The notes below the pieces were generated by a model. That model worked only from the letters and a program-made list of their open reading frames with translations. It made no database searches and had not been told where the DNA came from. A DNA stretch of 64,000 nt from Lumbricus terrestris (Eukaryota > Annelida > Clitellata > Crassiclitellata > Lumbricidae), in assembly GCA_949752735.1 (NCBI GenBank), contig OX457036.1, forward strand, positions 17,834,933-17,898,932. Direction: 5' to 3'. Shown here one piece after another: positions 1-10,123 of the stretch. Position 1 is the first letter of the stretch; each line of letters opens with the position of its first letter. Both the position numbers and the translations under genes were made by a program.

Positions 1-357
1 TGCTGACCTCTCTACTTTAGGCTACATCTAAATTGCTTTGCTATGTAATCGTTGTAACAGCGCAAGTCTTATAATGACGTTTGGTATCACATAGGCAAAA
101 GACACTGTCAATGATGTTCCACCTCTCGAGTAGTGCTATATAAATGCTCGGTCACATTTGCAATTACGACGTGGGCAATAGTAGACAGACACAGACATGC
201 GGATATACATGTAGACATGCAAGAAGGCAGTCATGCACGCTGCAGGCACAGCGGTAAACGAACAATCTTTTGGCTATAATTAATAATAATGCGCTAAAGA
301 AGTCATTAAATTAGCTTACACTGGATTGGATATTATCAAACTGACCATATCTAAATC
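1..357. other. No gene seen; SINE-tail-like word
   Basis: No coding region is recognised. Around 120-150 a word reading roughly GTAGTGCTATATAAATGC resembles the 3' tail of the tRNA-derived SINE family at 15955-16190 and 18490-18590, so this may be an old SINE end. Confidence 0.4.
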
Positions 358-530
358 CTTTCATTCATTCATTCATTCATTCATTCATTCATTCATTCAT
401 TCATTCATTCATTCTATTCTTCCTTCATTAATTCTATCATTCATTCATTCATTCATTCTATTCTTCCTTCATTAATTCTATCATTCATTCATTCATTCAT
501 CCATGCATCCATGCATCCATTCATCCATCT
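358..530. repeat. (ATTC)n microsatellite
   Basis: A run of TTCA tetranucleotides is interrupted by two copies of a longer unit that includes CTATTCTTCCTTCATTAATT. It drifts to a CATCCATG variant at the right end. Confidence 0.95.
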
Positions 531-1100
531 TGGAAGTGAGTGTGTCAACATTTATGAAGCAACGAATAGTAATTGCCGTCTCAAAAACACGAAGTAAATA
601 CGAAGCAAATTATTAGCAACAAATATCATGCGAGATAATATGAACTTAAATGCATCTAGAACTTCAATGAAATAATAAATGGCTATGAGATGTGGCTAAA
701 CATTAAACTACATACATGTGCCTGTAGGCATTTGCGAAGGCCGAGCTCCAGTCAGCAGTTTCGTCCGCCTGGTCGATGTTGATTGTTGAAGCCTTTGCGA
801 GGACTGGACCTCAGGAAAGCGTTCTGTTGGTTTCTCCGGCTGAAGTCAGCTGTTCCCCTGTTCTTCGCTGGTTGATTTCGACAGTTTTCCAGTTTCAGAA
901 TAATTCGTTTCGAAGTTGTCTCTCGTTTGATCCGCGTCTGGTCACTCTGGTGTGGCAGTTGTACTGAATGAATCAACCACGCTGTAAACTCGCTGTAATT
1001 TGGATGCAATTGTGCTGTCATCAGCGGTTCTTCCTCCGTGTGAGGCTGAATCAGTTGAAGAGGTGCAGGTGAATCTGTCAGCAAGTCCGTGGTAAGGCTG
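531..1100. other. No recognisable feature
   Basis: Short overlapping ORFs occur on both strands from 752 to 1084, but none shows a family motif. The right part has the same base style as the minisatellite that follows and may be its degenerate edge. Confidence 0.4.
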
Positions 1101-1880
1101 CGTCTGTCTAAGAGGTGCAGGTGAATCTCTCAGCCAGTCGGTGGTGAGGCTGAATATGTTGAGATGGTGCTGGTAGATCTCTCTGCCAGTCGGTGATGCT
1201 GTAACTGTAGAAGTGGTGCTGGTAGATCTCTATGCCAGTCGGTGAGGCTGAATCTGTCGAGGTGATGCTTGTAGATCTCTCTGCCAGCCGGTGAGGCTGA
1301 ATCTGTTGAGGTGGTGCTGGTAGATCTCTCTGCCAGCCGGTGAGGCTGAATTTGTTTTGGTGGTGCTGGTAGATCTCTCTGCCAGTCGGTGAGGCTGAAT
1401 CTATCGAGGTGGTGCTGGTAGATCTCTCTGCCAGTCGGTGATGCAGTAACTGTCGAAGTGGTGCTGGTAGATCTCTCTGCCAGCCGGTGAGGCTGAATTT
1501 GTTTTGGTGTTGCTGGTAGATCTCTCTGCCAGTCGGTGAGGCTGAATCTATCGAGGTGGTGCTGGTAGATCTCTCTGCCAGCCGGTGAGGCTGAATCTGT
1601 TGAGGTGGTGCTGGTAGATCTCTCTGCCACTCGGTGAGGCTGAATCTGTTGAGGTGGTGCTGGTAGATCTCTCTGCCAGCCGGTGAGGCTGAATCTATCG
1701 AGGTGGTGCTGGTAGATCTCTCTGCCAGCCGGTGAGGCTGAATCTATCGAGGTGGTGCTGGTAGATCTCTCTGCCAGCCGGTGAGGCTGAATCTTTTGAG
1801 GTGGTGCTGGTAGATCTCTCTGCCAGCCGGTGAGGCTGAAACCGTGGAAGTGATGCTGGTAGATCTCTCTGCTAGTAGGC
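1101..1880 (-). repeat. 49-bp minisatellite, about 15 copies
   Basis: The unit contains GTGGTGCTGGTAGATCTCTC followed by TGCCAGCCGGTGAGGCTGAA. The spacing between equivalent words is 49 bp (for example 1281 and 1330). Since 49 is not a multiple of three, reading through it on the minus strand cycles through all three frames, giving a 49-residue super-repeat open from 1630 to 1130. It lies just downstream of the minus-strand gene at 2004-2861 and could encode its C-terminal part through splicing, or be non-coding. Confidence 0.9.
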
Positions 1881-2003
1881 GAGGATGTGGCGATAAGGTG
1901 CGGGCGGATCTCTCAGGCTGCGTGGTGTAGCAGTGTCTGGTGGTGGTGGTGATGGTGGTTCCGGTTGCTTCGTCTTTTCAGTGATGTCAAGGCTGCTTTC
2001 GAA

Positions 2004-2861
2004 TTAGCAGCAGCACCACCAGCGGCAGCGGGTGTCGTCGTCGTCTTCGTCTTCTTCCTCTGGTGGTGGTGGTGGAGGTGGAGGTGGTGGTGGTGGAGGT
2101 GGTGGCGATGGTGGTGGCGTTGGTGGCGGAGTGTGGTCGTCAGGGTCGTATGGCGAGTCCCATGTGCACTCAACGGCTGGAACCGAATCCACCATGTACA
2201 CAGCTTCCGAGTCGCTCCTGACCAGATCCGTCGCATCCACGACAAGTCCCTCGTTCGCTGGGTTACCAAGCCAGGAGATCACCTTACTCTCGCTCTCGTT
2301 GCTTTCCGCGAAAGCCTTAGCAACAGCAATTTTCTCTTCCTCCTTCTCATCCACGGCCGTCTTCTCATCAATGTCCACATCCCAACGGTACATGGCCACC
2401 ATCTCTCGGAAGGTCTTCTCGAACAGCAGACGCGTCTCCTCAGCAGACGTCCTTCTCCTGAGGGCGAACGTGCGGTCGTGTTCCAGTGCGTCCATCCGAG
2501 CAGCTTCAGCGACATCAGCGGAGGAAGACGATGGATCTGAGGTGGTGCTGTCCAAGGCGGGGTCTGTGCCAGCAGCAGCAGCAGCAGACGAAGGGGCAGC
2601 CGCGGGAGTCCTTGCTTCTGGTCGAAGGATGGATGCGGAGTCAGCAGCCTGGGTTGGAGTGACGTTCCTTCGAGTGAAGACCTTCCGCAGTCGCTTCCAT
2701 CGCTTTCCACCACTTCCCTTCACTCCGACGACTGCAGCCGACGCCGCAACTGGAAGAACAACCGCAGACACGCTGTCCTCCTCCGTCACAACGTCCGACG
2801 ACTCGGTTGGACCGACGCTCGCAGGGGGCCGACCCAAACCTCGAAGCACTCGACGCAGCAT
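2004..2861 (-). CDS. Uncharacterised 285-aa protein, Ala/Ser- and Pro-rich
   Basis: An ATG-started minus-strand ORF. The N-terminus MLRRVLRGLG is basic. Residues about 35-110 are Ala/Ser/Thr-rich with a basic patch (KRWKRLRKVF). Residues about 115-175 are mixed, charged and plausibly helical (LEHDRTFALRRRTSAEETR). The C-terminus is a long proline run followed by an acidic run (EEEDEDDDD). No family is recognised. It is probably real because it is long in a region without other long ORFs and because its start and upstream leader resemble those of 22965-23363 (M-x-R-x-x-L start, upstream word order conserved). The last residues (TRCRWWCCC) lie in a CCA/CAG-rich stretch, so the true 3' end may be reached by splicing. 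It could also be the first exon of a longer gene running into the 49-bp minisatellite. Function unknown. Confidence 0.5.
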   Translation of the reverse strand: MLRRVLRGLGRPPASVGPTESSDVVTEEDSVSAVVLPVAASAAVVGVKGSGGKRWKRLRKVFTRRNVTPTQAADSASILRPEARTPAAAPSSAAAAAGTDPALDSTTSDPSSSSADVAEAARMDALEHDRTFALRRRTSAEETRLLFEKTFREMVAMYRWDVDIDEKTAVDEKEEEKIAVAKAFAESNESESKVISWLGNPANEGLVVDATDLVRSDSEAVYMVDSVPAVECTWDSPYDPDDHTPPPTPPPSPPPPPPPPPPPPPPPEEEDEDDDDTRCRWWCCC

Positions 2862-3330
2862 CGTTAGAAAAGTACTAAATCCAGAAGTGATAATCCAACG
2901 GAAGACGGTAACAATCCAGCGACGGTCACAGAAATAATACGATGAAAAAGGGAATAACTAACGGAATAACTAGAAAAACAACTACTTAAACTACAAAAAA
3001 AGAACGAGAAATAACTAGGAACGAGAAGAAGAAAGAAGAAATAGAAGAAACGGTCCAGCACTCCAAATAACTATCGAAAACTATCCACTCTCACTGACTC
3101 ACACCCTATCTCTCGCCAAGCTTTCTAAAAAAGGATTCCAAGAAGAAAGGACGCTACCATGGCAACGTAGGCTACATATGACGTCGTCGACAAAACCCAA
3201 ACTTGTAAACATTGCTGCAATACTTTTAGAGTTATTTTCATTAATTAGCGCAATCATTTTGATACATATTAAACGACGATGATGATGTTGGTGGTGGTGG
3301 TGGTGATGACGGTTATGGCTTGGAGTGACT
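2862..3330 (-). promoter_or_regulatory. Upstream block shared with the 23364-23900 region
   Basis: Going upstream from the ATG, the same ordered words occur before both minus-strand genes: AAAGTAC, AATAATCC-like, GAAACGGTCC / GAAACTGTCC, CCATGGC[A/G]ACGT, a TTGCT...CTTTTAGA word, TTAATTA/G, a GATGATGATG run and TTGGAGTGA. This points to a duplicated promoter and leader. Confidence 0.5.
3153..3166. promoter_or_regulatory. X-box-like motif (possible RFX site)
   Basis: GCTACCATGGCAAC is a near-palindrome close to the RFX-factor X-box (GTNRCC-AT-RGYAAC type) and lies about 290 bp upstream of the ATG at 2861. A variant, GTCACCATGGCGAC, sits about 270 bp upstream of the paralogous start. Binding is inferred from the motif only. 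Confidence 0.35.
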
Positions 3331-3731
3331 TGACTGGCTGATTTCAAGGTTAAAGTTGCGTCCTCCACTAAGCTATTCAGCCGGATTTGGTCGCGCGAAT
3401 AGCGTGGCCTTAACAAGACGGAGAATTATACCGTAGTTGATGCACATAAATAACAATATGCTCAATAAATAATAATACTGGTATTGCAATTAGCCTATAT
3501 TACTTTCTAGGTAGAAAGAATCCACCAGGCGCTAAGAAACTATGCATTTGCGTTGGAGATTCAAGTCTCCATTGTGTTGTAGGTATAATGCATGGAAACT
3601 TTCTTTATTATCTTATTATAATCATTATTATAATTATCGTTGTTATTGCTATTATTATTAGCATTTTAATTGTTGTTGCTCTTATTATCATTTATATCAT
3701 TACCACTTTTTATTATCAATAATCTTTCATT
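3331..3731. other. AT-rich intergenic, no feature
   Basis: TTATTATTA-type low-complexity DNA from about 3600 to 3725, directly before the LTR element. No coding signal is seen. Confidence 0.6.
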
Positions 3732-3735
3732 ATCT

Positions 3736-4773
3736 TGTCACTGACTATCAAATCTAGGGTTTTAAATCTAGTTTTAATAGGGAACTTTATGCTCAGAGGC
3801 CTTTGGGTGATCAATATTAGAATGAGCTAGGACCTAAAACAAATGTAGCTGAGATTCGTTTAAAGATTATATTATAATAAAACAATATCAAACAGTAAAA
3901 TACAATCAATAATCCTATCTACTTATTTGTGGCGTATTATCTAATAATATTATAGCTTGTTTCTTATCTTCCACGTTGGACTTTTCCAGCGTAGATGTAG
4001 AAGTTCTTCAGTTCGTATGGATTGGAATGAAGGTTCGAAGAGGAAGGAAGGTCACCTTCTTCTTGTTTGCCGTCGTTTCCAATTCTCTTCTGTAGCTGCG
4101 TAGACGGAGAATGCTGTAGCTGGCACAGCACTCTGTAGTTTCGTCCGCCTCGTTGTTTCTCCACAAGCAACGGTAGCTTCTCGTCGCTTGCTCGTCTTGT
4201 AGTCGTTTCGCCCCTTTCTTCTGCCGTCGAACTCCAATCGCAATTGCAGTTCCGAATCGACCTTCTCCCGATGTCGAATCGCAGTTCACTCGCAAGTGTC
4301 ACATCAAACTTCGCAAAGTTTCGTTCGACACGCCCTGGTATCTCTGTTCCCAAGGACTTATAGTCTCACCAGTGGGACAGGCCGACAGCGTGTCGCCTTC
4401 CACACCCAATTCACCGTCAGATCTTCTGAATTACCGACGAGAACGCCACGTTTGACTAATGGCCGTTCTCGCTCAGAAATCTACGTCTTCTTCCTTCGCC
4501 ATCTTTTCGCTGTCTCGCTTTATCGTCTGCCGTTGTTGCCGTCTGCTCAAGTTTGACGCTGCTTTCCGCCCTCCGTTGTATTTCAATAATTGATGTAGCG
4601 CGTATTCAAGAATTGTTATAGCGCTATTATTATTATCTAACTTAATGCCACAAGTAATATTAATTATAATCTACAATACGCCACATATTGTCTAGCTTAA
4701 ATCTTACCTATTTAATACTTATACAATGCATCATTTAATAGGTTTGTTTGATTAGAAGCATTCTACCGCTACA
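3736..4773 (-). repeat. 3' LTR of Gmr1-like element 1
   Basis: A direct repeat of 10124-11161 with a constant offset of 6388. On the minus strand it starts TGTAGCGGTAG and ends CAGTGACA. Short ORFs inside (up to 129 aa, minus strand) occur identically in both LTRs and are treated as chance. Confidence 0.95.
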
Positions 4774-4777
4774 AATG

Positions 4778-4787
4778 CCCCTCCTTC
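4778..4787 (-). other. Polypurine tract of element 1
   Basis: GAAGGAGGGG on the minus strand, 4 nt before the 3' LTR: the expected second-strand priming site. Confidence 0.7.
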
Positions 4788-4930
4788 AAAAGACTGTTTA
4801 CAGGCTTTAACAAACTCACCTACTTAACAAACTAACCTAGTAAACTAATTCACTTACTATACACGACATGACAATTAATACACTTTACTCACTGGCTTAC
4901 ACTTCTTCATTTACTTTATCTCAACTTATA

Positions 4931-7900
4931 CTACACAATCCCTCTACTTAAATAGTCGGACATAACATTTTCGGACCCTTTAATATATCTAATGTTAAAG
5001 GAATAGTTTTGGAGTGCCAAACTCCATCTCATCACCCTTGCATTTTTCATTCGACCCTCTTTCATATATTGCAATCCGCAATGGTCTGTCTCAATTGTAA
5101 ATGTCTTTCCACAAAGATATCGGTCGAACCTGCTTATACCCCACATGATTGCTAAGCACTCTCTCTCTTCCACAGAATATCTTCTCTCTCGCTCTAATAG
5201 CTTCCTGCTCGCATACGCTATGGGATGATTCGTCCCCTCGTACTGCTGCATTATCACACATCCGATTCCACTCCCACTTGCATCAGTTTGTAGGATGAAA
5301 TCCTTCTCTAAATTTGGAAGTCTCAGAATTGGTTCTTTCGCCAATTCGTTCTTCAACTTTGTAAAACTATCTTCCAGCTCTTCATTCCATTCTACCATTC
5401 CAGGTGCTATCTTCTTCGTTAAGTCACTTAACGGTGCCATGATTTCCGCACAGTGTGGTATGAATTTCCGATAATAGTTTATCGCTCCAAGAAAACTCCT
5501 GACTTGTTTCTTTGTCTTTGGACGTGGCATGTCTACTATTTTATCCACTGATTTCTCCTTTGGACTTATGTCATCCTTGTTCAACGTATGTCCCAAAAAG
5601 TCAATCTTTCCATATCCTATTGAACACTTCTTCGGCTTCAATGTCAAATTCGCTTGTCTCACTCTTTCGAAAAATATCTCCAAAGTCTTCAAATGTTCTC
5701 TCCATCCTTTATTATGCGCTAGAATGTCGTCGACATAACTTTCAAGATTTTCTGTTCCTTGAAGAATCTTCCTGATTAAACGGTTGTAACTTGACGCACT
5801 ATTGACCAATCCAAAAGGCATCACATTGAACTTGTATATCCCATTGGCACATACAAATGTAGTGTAGTCTTTCGATTCTGGACTCATAGGGATCTGCCAA
5901 TAACCCTTGCAGAAATCGAACTTGCTGTAGATTCTACTACCACTCAACTTATTAAAAATATCCTCATTTGTCATCATAGGCTCAGGATCAAATATTGTAA
6001 GCTTGTTCAGCTGTTTGTAATTGCAACACAGCCTATTGCTTCCGTCTGATTTCTTGACAACCACCAGCGGTGCTGCATAAGCTGCCTCTGATCTTTCTAT
6101 CACCTTATTGTCCAACATCGTCTGGATCTCCTTATCTATTTCTTTTTGCAAATGGTATGGTGTTGGATACGCTCTTTGTCTTACTGGTTCTTCACTCGTC
6201 AAATGTATTTCATGCTTTACTAAGTCTGTTCTCCCAGGCTTGTCTGTGAATATGTCTTCATATTTCTTCAGTAGTTTCCTCATTTCTCCTTTTTGTTCTT
6301 CATCCAAATCAGGATTTATATCCACATCTTCATAGGTCTCTGTTTGTTCACTTACATATAAATCCAATATTTCTTCTTCTTCATCTTCTCCCACTTTTCC
6401 GTCATATACTACTGCTGAAATGTACGCTACGGTCTCGGCATCTTCTCTTTCGTGGTATTTCTTCAATATATTAATGTGATATGTCTTTATCTTTCCTTTC
6501 TCGATTTCAACTCTGTAATCATAGTCTCCAATCTTCTCTCTCACAACATATGGCCCTTGCCACTTTACTAACATCTTGTTCTTACAACTAGGCAATAGTA
6601 ACAACACCTTATCACCTATTTCCAACTTCCTGTATCTCGCTTTCCTGTCATAATACTTCTTGTTTTTAGCGTTCGCTTTGTGTATCGCCTTCTGCGCCAT
6701 ATCACAAGTCTCCTCAATCCTTTCTCTCAAATCCTGCATATACGTATACACGTCCTTCACTTCTTCTTCCACTGTCTCATTGGTCCATAACTCCTTCAGG
6801 ATCTGCACTGGTCCTCTACACGATCTACCAAATATTAGTTCGAATGGTGTGAAACCGTGACTCTCATGTACTGTGTCTCTCAACGCAAACAGTAATGGAG
6901 CTATATAACGATCCCATTCTTTCGCTTGTTCATCAATCAACTTCCTCAACGTCGCTTTGATGGTTCCATTAAGCCGTTCTACACATCCATTGCCCATTGC
7001 ATGATATGGACTCGTCATGGTGTGTTTTATCAATAGCATCTTATTTACTTCAGCCATGAGTTCAGAAGTGAACTGGCTTCCACGATCAGTATGGATCTTC
7101 TGAGGCACTCCCATACGACAATAAAATCCGAACAAAGCTTCTGCAACTTCCTCAGTACTAATTCCTTTCAATGGAATAGCTTCCGGATACCTTGTACTCA
7201 AATCTATGATGGTCAATATGTATCGATAACCCCTTGCAGACATAGGGTTAACTTCTCCGATTATGTCTATGCATATGTGTTTGAATGGTACATCTAATAC
7301 AGGTAGATGACCCATAGGCGCCTTGTGGTTCACCTTCTTGTCAACTGATTTTTGACAAATATCACAACTCAACACATATCTCCGTATATCTTGTCCTATT
7401 CCAGGCCAATAGAATTCATTTAGAATCTTATCATGTGTTTTCCTCATTCCTAAATGAGCCGATAACAATGAATTGTGTGCCACTGCTAACACTTTATCCC
7501 TCAATGGTTTAGGTACCATTAGTTGCCATTTCACCTCATCCTTCTGTACTTCTTTGTATCTTTTATACAACAATCCCTTCTTTTTCACATATGGTTTATC
7601 TTCTATGTTGTCTTCGTTACCATCCCATTCAATTGCTCTTTCCATTTGTTTCGACATAGTTTCATCTTGACTCTGCAACTCCTGTATCTCTTTTACTGAC
7701 ACATTCAAGTTCGGCATCTCCGCAACTTTCAATGGTTTGTATTTTGCTACCTTTTTAGCTTCTGCTCTAGTCTCCACAACTGCTACTGTCATTAATTTTT
7801 CATCTTGATTCCTCATCACATCGTCAGAAAATCTTACTGTTTTCTTTGCACCAATAGGTCTTTCTTCATGTTCTGTTTTTCTAATCAATATTCCTTTGTT

Positions 7901-9730
7901 TTCCACTTCAGTACATTTCTCAATTATTTCTTTTGGCTCATGATTTGTCACACTCTCAGTTCTTTCATCCTTAACCATGTACTTCAATCCTTTGATTTTC
8001 CCAATTATTACTGGCTTTATTGGCTGTTCCATCACCATCGCTTGTACTTCACCATTAAAATGTTCACTCTCTATGTACACCTTAGCCAATGGGAAACATC
8101 TTAAACTCCCATCAACTAAAACACAATGTGTTTCTTCTCCAGTCAACGCTTCTTCATTTATCAAAGAACGTTTTACAATACAACAACTTGCGCCTGTGTC
8201 GTATAAGCATCCCACTGTGTTTCCATTAACTGTCACCTGGTATTCACTCTTATCTTCAAGGCTAATACATCCATCATTGTCTTTTATCACCATTGCACTA
8301 GCTGCCATGTACATTGGTGGTATTTTATTATGTTCACCCTGTTTCATCTGTTGTTCTCCTCTTGTAACTTCAACCACTCTCTGTATTTCACTTTCTGGCT
8401 TAACCAAGTGTGCTCGACTTTCGAATATTTGTACTGCTGCTGCAGTGTGTTTAAATGTACCCCTGTTTTTCTTTGGGCATTGATATGCCTTATGGTTCTG
8501 TTCTCCACAGAAAAAACAAGTAATCTTATGTCTAGTTGCAATTTCTCTTTCCCTGCTGAATCCTCGGTTTTGATGTGTACCCTGATTTATCTTCACATCA
8601 CTTCTACTCCTGTTCAGATTGTACCCAGACTGTTCCTTGGGTCTGTGTTCAAACGGTCTACCGTTCAACCTGTCGCTATGGAATTTCACATCTGGTTTTG
8701 CAGACTGCTCGCTGTATTTATAACCGTGTGCCTCAATGTGTGATTCCGCACAAACTAACATGTCCTTCAAACTCATTTTACCTTTTTCTTTTATAAACAT
8801 ACGAAGTTCAGTACTGCATGTCAGGTAAAACTGATCTTTCAACAAAAGATCTTCCACTCCTTCGTAAGTTCTTTCAAATCCCGCTTGTGCTAACCACTGC
8901 TGCATATACCTCCTCAATCTATGTACAAAACTAGAAGGTGTCTCTCCAGATTCCATTTTACTGGTTTTGAACTTGTTTCGATAACCACCTTCAGTAAGTT
9001 GAAATCTCTTCAACAGCTGAGTCTTCAAACACTCATAATCTTGCACTTCTTCTGCAGACAACCTTTGGTATACTTCCAGTGCTCTGCCTTCCAAATGTCT
9101 AGCTAACGTCAGCGACCAAACTTCTCTTTTAACTTCATACGCAACACAGGTTCGCTCGAATCTCAACAAGTAGGCATCTAAACAATCCTTTGATTCGTTG
9201 AATATAGGAAATTTGATATTTCTAATTCCTTTATTGTTTTCTCGGTGATCTCCCTGTTGTTGACCATCACCGATCCTCATGTAGTCACTCTCGTGCTCTC
9301 GGTTTTGTTCCCCTCTTGAATCAATTTCACGCATTCTCACTTGTGCTTCAAGTCTCTTTATTTCTAACTGGTGTTCGCGCTGTTCTCTGGCTTCTGTTGC
9401 CAAGCAATTTTCTCTCGCTTCTGTCTCAGCTGCTTCACGATTCAATCTGGCTTCTGCTTCAGCACTCCTGATTGCTTCCAATTCCACTTCAGCCTTCTTT
9501 GCTTGCATTGCAGCCTCCGTTTCAGCTTTTCTTGTTTCTGCTTCTACTTCAGCTTTTCTCGTTTCTGCTGCTGCTTCAGCTAATTTCATCTCTTTGGCGA
9601 TCTCCCTCTCAGTCGCTCTATCTTGTCTCCATTCTGCCTGTCTTTCTTTGACAAAGGCACGTGTCTCGTCCCCTTCCATGTTCATCCGTTTGGCAATTTC
9701 TAACCAAGCTTCAAAATCACTTACAGACAT
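4931..9730 (-). CDS. Gag-Pol polyprotein, order Gag-PR-INT-RT-RH
   Basis: A 1599-aa ORF. Residues about 35-150 are a long Ala/Glu/Lys-rich coiled coil; about 165-345 are gag-like. A CCHC zinc knuckle (CFFCGEQNHKAYQC) lies near 406-419 and an aspartic protease motif (YDTGAS) near 510. Integrase follows: HHCC zinc finger about 754-795, catalytic triad about D822, D882, E918 (35 residues between the last two), and a GPY/F-type module (KWQGPYVV) about 1058. Only then comes reverse transcriptase (about 1180-1400, YVDD at 1332-1335) and RNase H (TDASGSGIG about 1481, to the C-terminus). Ordinary Ty3/gypsy elements place RT-RH before INT. The ATG at 9730 is the first Met after the 5' leader. No frameshift or stop is seen, so all enzymes for reverse transcription and integration appear present in one polyprotein. 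Confidence 0.95.
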   Translation of the reverse strand: MSVSDFEAWLEIAKRMNMEGDETRAFVKERQAEWRQDRATEREIAKEMKLAEAAAETRKAEVEAETRKAETEAAMQAKKAEVELEAIRSAEAEARLNREAAETEARENCLATEAREQREHQLEIKRLEAQVRMREIDSRGEQNREHESDYMRIGDGQQQGDHRENNKGIRNIKFPIFNESKDCLDAYLLRFERTCVAYEVKREVWSLTLARHLEGRALEVYQRLSAEEVQDYECLKTQLLKRFQLTEGGYRNKFKTSKMESGETPSSFVHRLRRYMQQWLAQAGFERTYEGVEDLLLKDQFYLTCSTELRMFIKEKGKMSLKDMLVCAESHIEAHGYKYSEQSAKPDVKFHSDRLNGRPFEHRPKEQSGYNLNRSRSDVKINQGTHQNRGFSREREIATRHKITCFFCGEQNHKAYQCPKKNRGTFKHTAAAVQIFESRAHLVKPESEIQRVVEVTRGEQQMKQGEHNKIPPMYMAASAMVIKDNDGCISLEDKSEYQVTVNGNTVGCLYDTGASCCIVKRSLINEEALTGEETHCVLVDGSLRCFPLAKVYIESEHFNGEVQAMVMEQPIKPVIIGKIKGLKYMVKDERTESVTNHEPKEIIEKCTEVENKGILIRKTEHEERPIGAKKTVRFSDDVMRNQDEKLMTVAVVETRAEAKKVAKYKPLKVAEMPNLNVSVKEIQELQSQDETMSKQMERAIEWDGNEDNIEDKPYVKKKGLLYKRYKEVQKDEVKWQLMVPKPLRDKVLAVAHNSLLSAHLGMRKTHDKILNEFYWPGIGQDIRRYVLSCDICQKSVDKKVNHKAPMGHLPVLDVPFKHICIDIIGEVNPMSARGYRYILTIIDLSTRYPEAIPLKGISTEEVAEALFGFYCRMGVPQKIHTDRGSQFTSELMAEVNKMLLIKHTMTSPYHAMGNGCVERLNGTIKATLRKLIDEQAKEWDRYIAPLLFALRDTVHESHGFTPFELIFGRSCRGPVQILKELWTNETVEEEVKDVYTYMQDLRERIEETCDMAQKAIHKANAKNKKYYDRKARYRKLEIGDKVLLLLPSCKNKMLVKWQGPYVVREKIGDYDYRVEIEKGKIKTYHINILKKYHEREDAETVAYISAVVYDGKVGEDEEEEILDLYVSEQTETYEDVDINPDLDEEQKGEMRKLLKKYEDIFTDKPGRTDLVKHEIHLTSEEPVRQRAYPTPYHLQKEIDKEIQTMLDNKVIERSEAAYAAPLVVVKKSDGSNRLCCNYKQLNKLTIFDPEPMMTNEDIFNKLSGSRIYSKFDFCKGYWQIPMSPESKDYTTFVCANGIYKFNVMPFGLVNSASSYNRLIRKILQGTENLESYVDDILAHNKGWREHLKTLEIFFERVRQANLTLKPKKCSIGYGKIDFLGHTLNKDDISPKEKSVDKIVDMPRPKTKKQVRSFLGAINYYRKFIPHCAEIMAPLSDLTKKIAPGMVEWNEELEDSFTKLKNELAKEPILRLPNLEKDFILQTDASGSGIGCVIMQQYEGTNHPIAYASRKLLERERRYSVEERECLAIMWGISRFDRYLCGKTFTIETDHCGLQYMKEGRMKNARVMRWSLALQNYSFNIRYIKGSENVMSDYLSRGIV

Positions 9731-9978
9731 ACTTACTGTCTTACTTGCTGACTAGCAACTTATGACAAAAATATTGGCAACAATATGCGCTATTTAAATT
9801 TCTAACAAATAGAAATTGTTCAATTCTGCAAAGTGTCAATTCAGTTCCACAACAACAACTAATGGTTCATACACCTACTGCAGTATCTTCAATCTACAAT
9901 CTCAGATTTAGACTCTAACAATCTCCTAGCTATAATTGTTCAAAGCTTTTCTAATACTGTTCAAAAGACAGTTATCTT

Positions 9979-10099
9979 TACTCACTTAAATCTTTCTAAC
10001 TTAAATCTTTACTGACTTAAATCTTTCTAACTTAAATCTTTACTGACTTAAATCTTTACTGACTTAAATCTTTACTGACTTAAATCTTTACTGACTTAA
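9979..10099. repeat. 16-bp tandem repeat in element 1 leader
   Basis: About seven copies of a unit reading TTTACTGACTTAAATC (some with TTCTAACTTAAATC) lie between the gag start and the primer-binding site. The last copy runs into the PBS. Confidence 0.85.
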
Positions 10100-10119
10100 A
10101 TCCCGGGCATGGGCACCCA
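10100..10119 (-). other. Primer-binding site of element 1
   Basis: The minus strand reads TGGGTGCCCATGCCCGGGAT, 4 nt inside the 5' LTR. It starts with TGG, complementary to a tRNA CCA end. I could not assign the tRNA. Confidence 0.6.
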
Positions 10120-10123
10120 CTCT

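Noticed and set aside
2032..2937. 301-aa plus-strand ORF opposite 2004-2861
   Set aside because: Shadow of the minus-strand gene. It is Ser/Gly-rich because of codon complementarity, and the minus-strand frame has the conserved start context.
3964..4556. ORFs of 129, 95 and 86 aa repeated at 10352-10944
   Set aside because: They lie in the LTRs of element 1 and recur identically in both, so they are not separate genes. No motif is seen.
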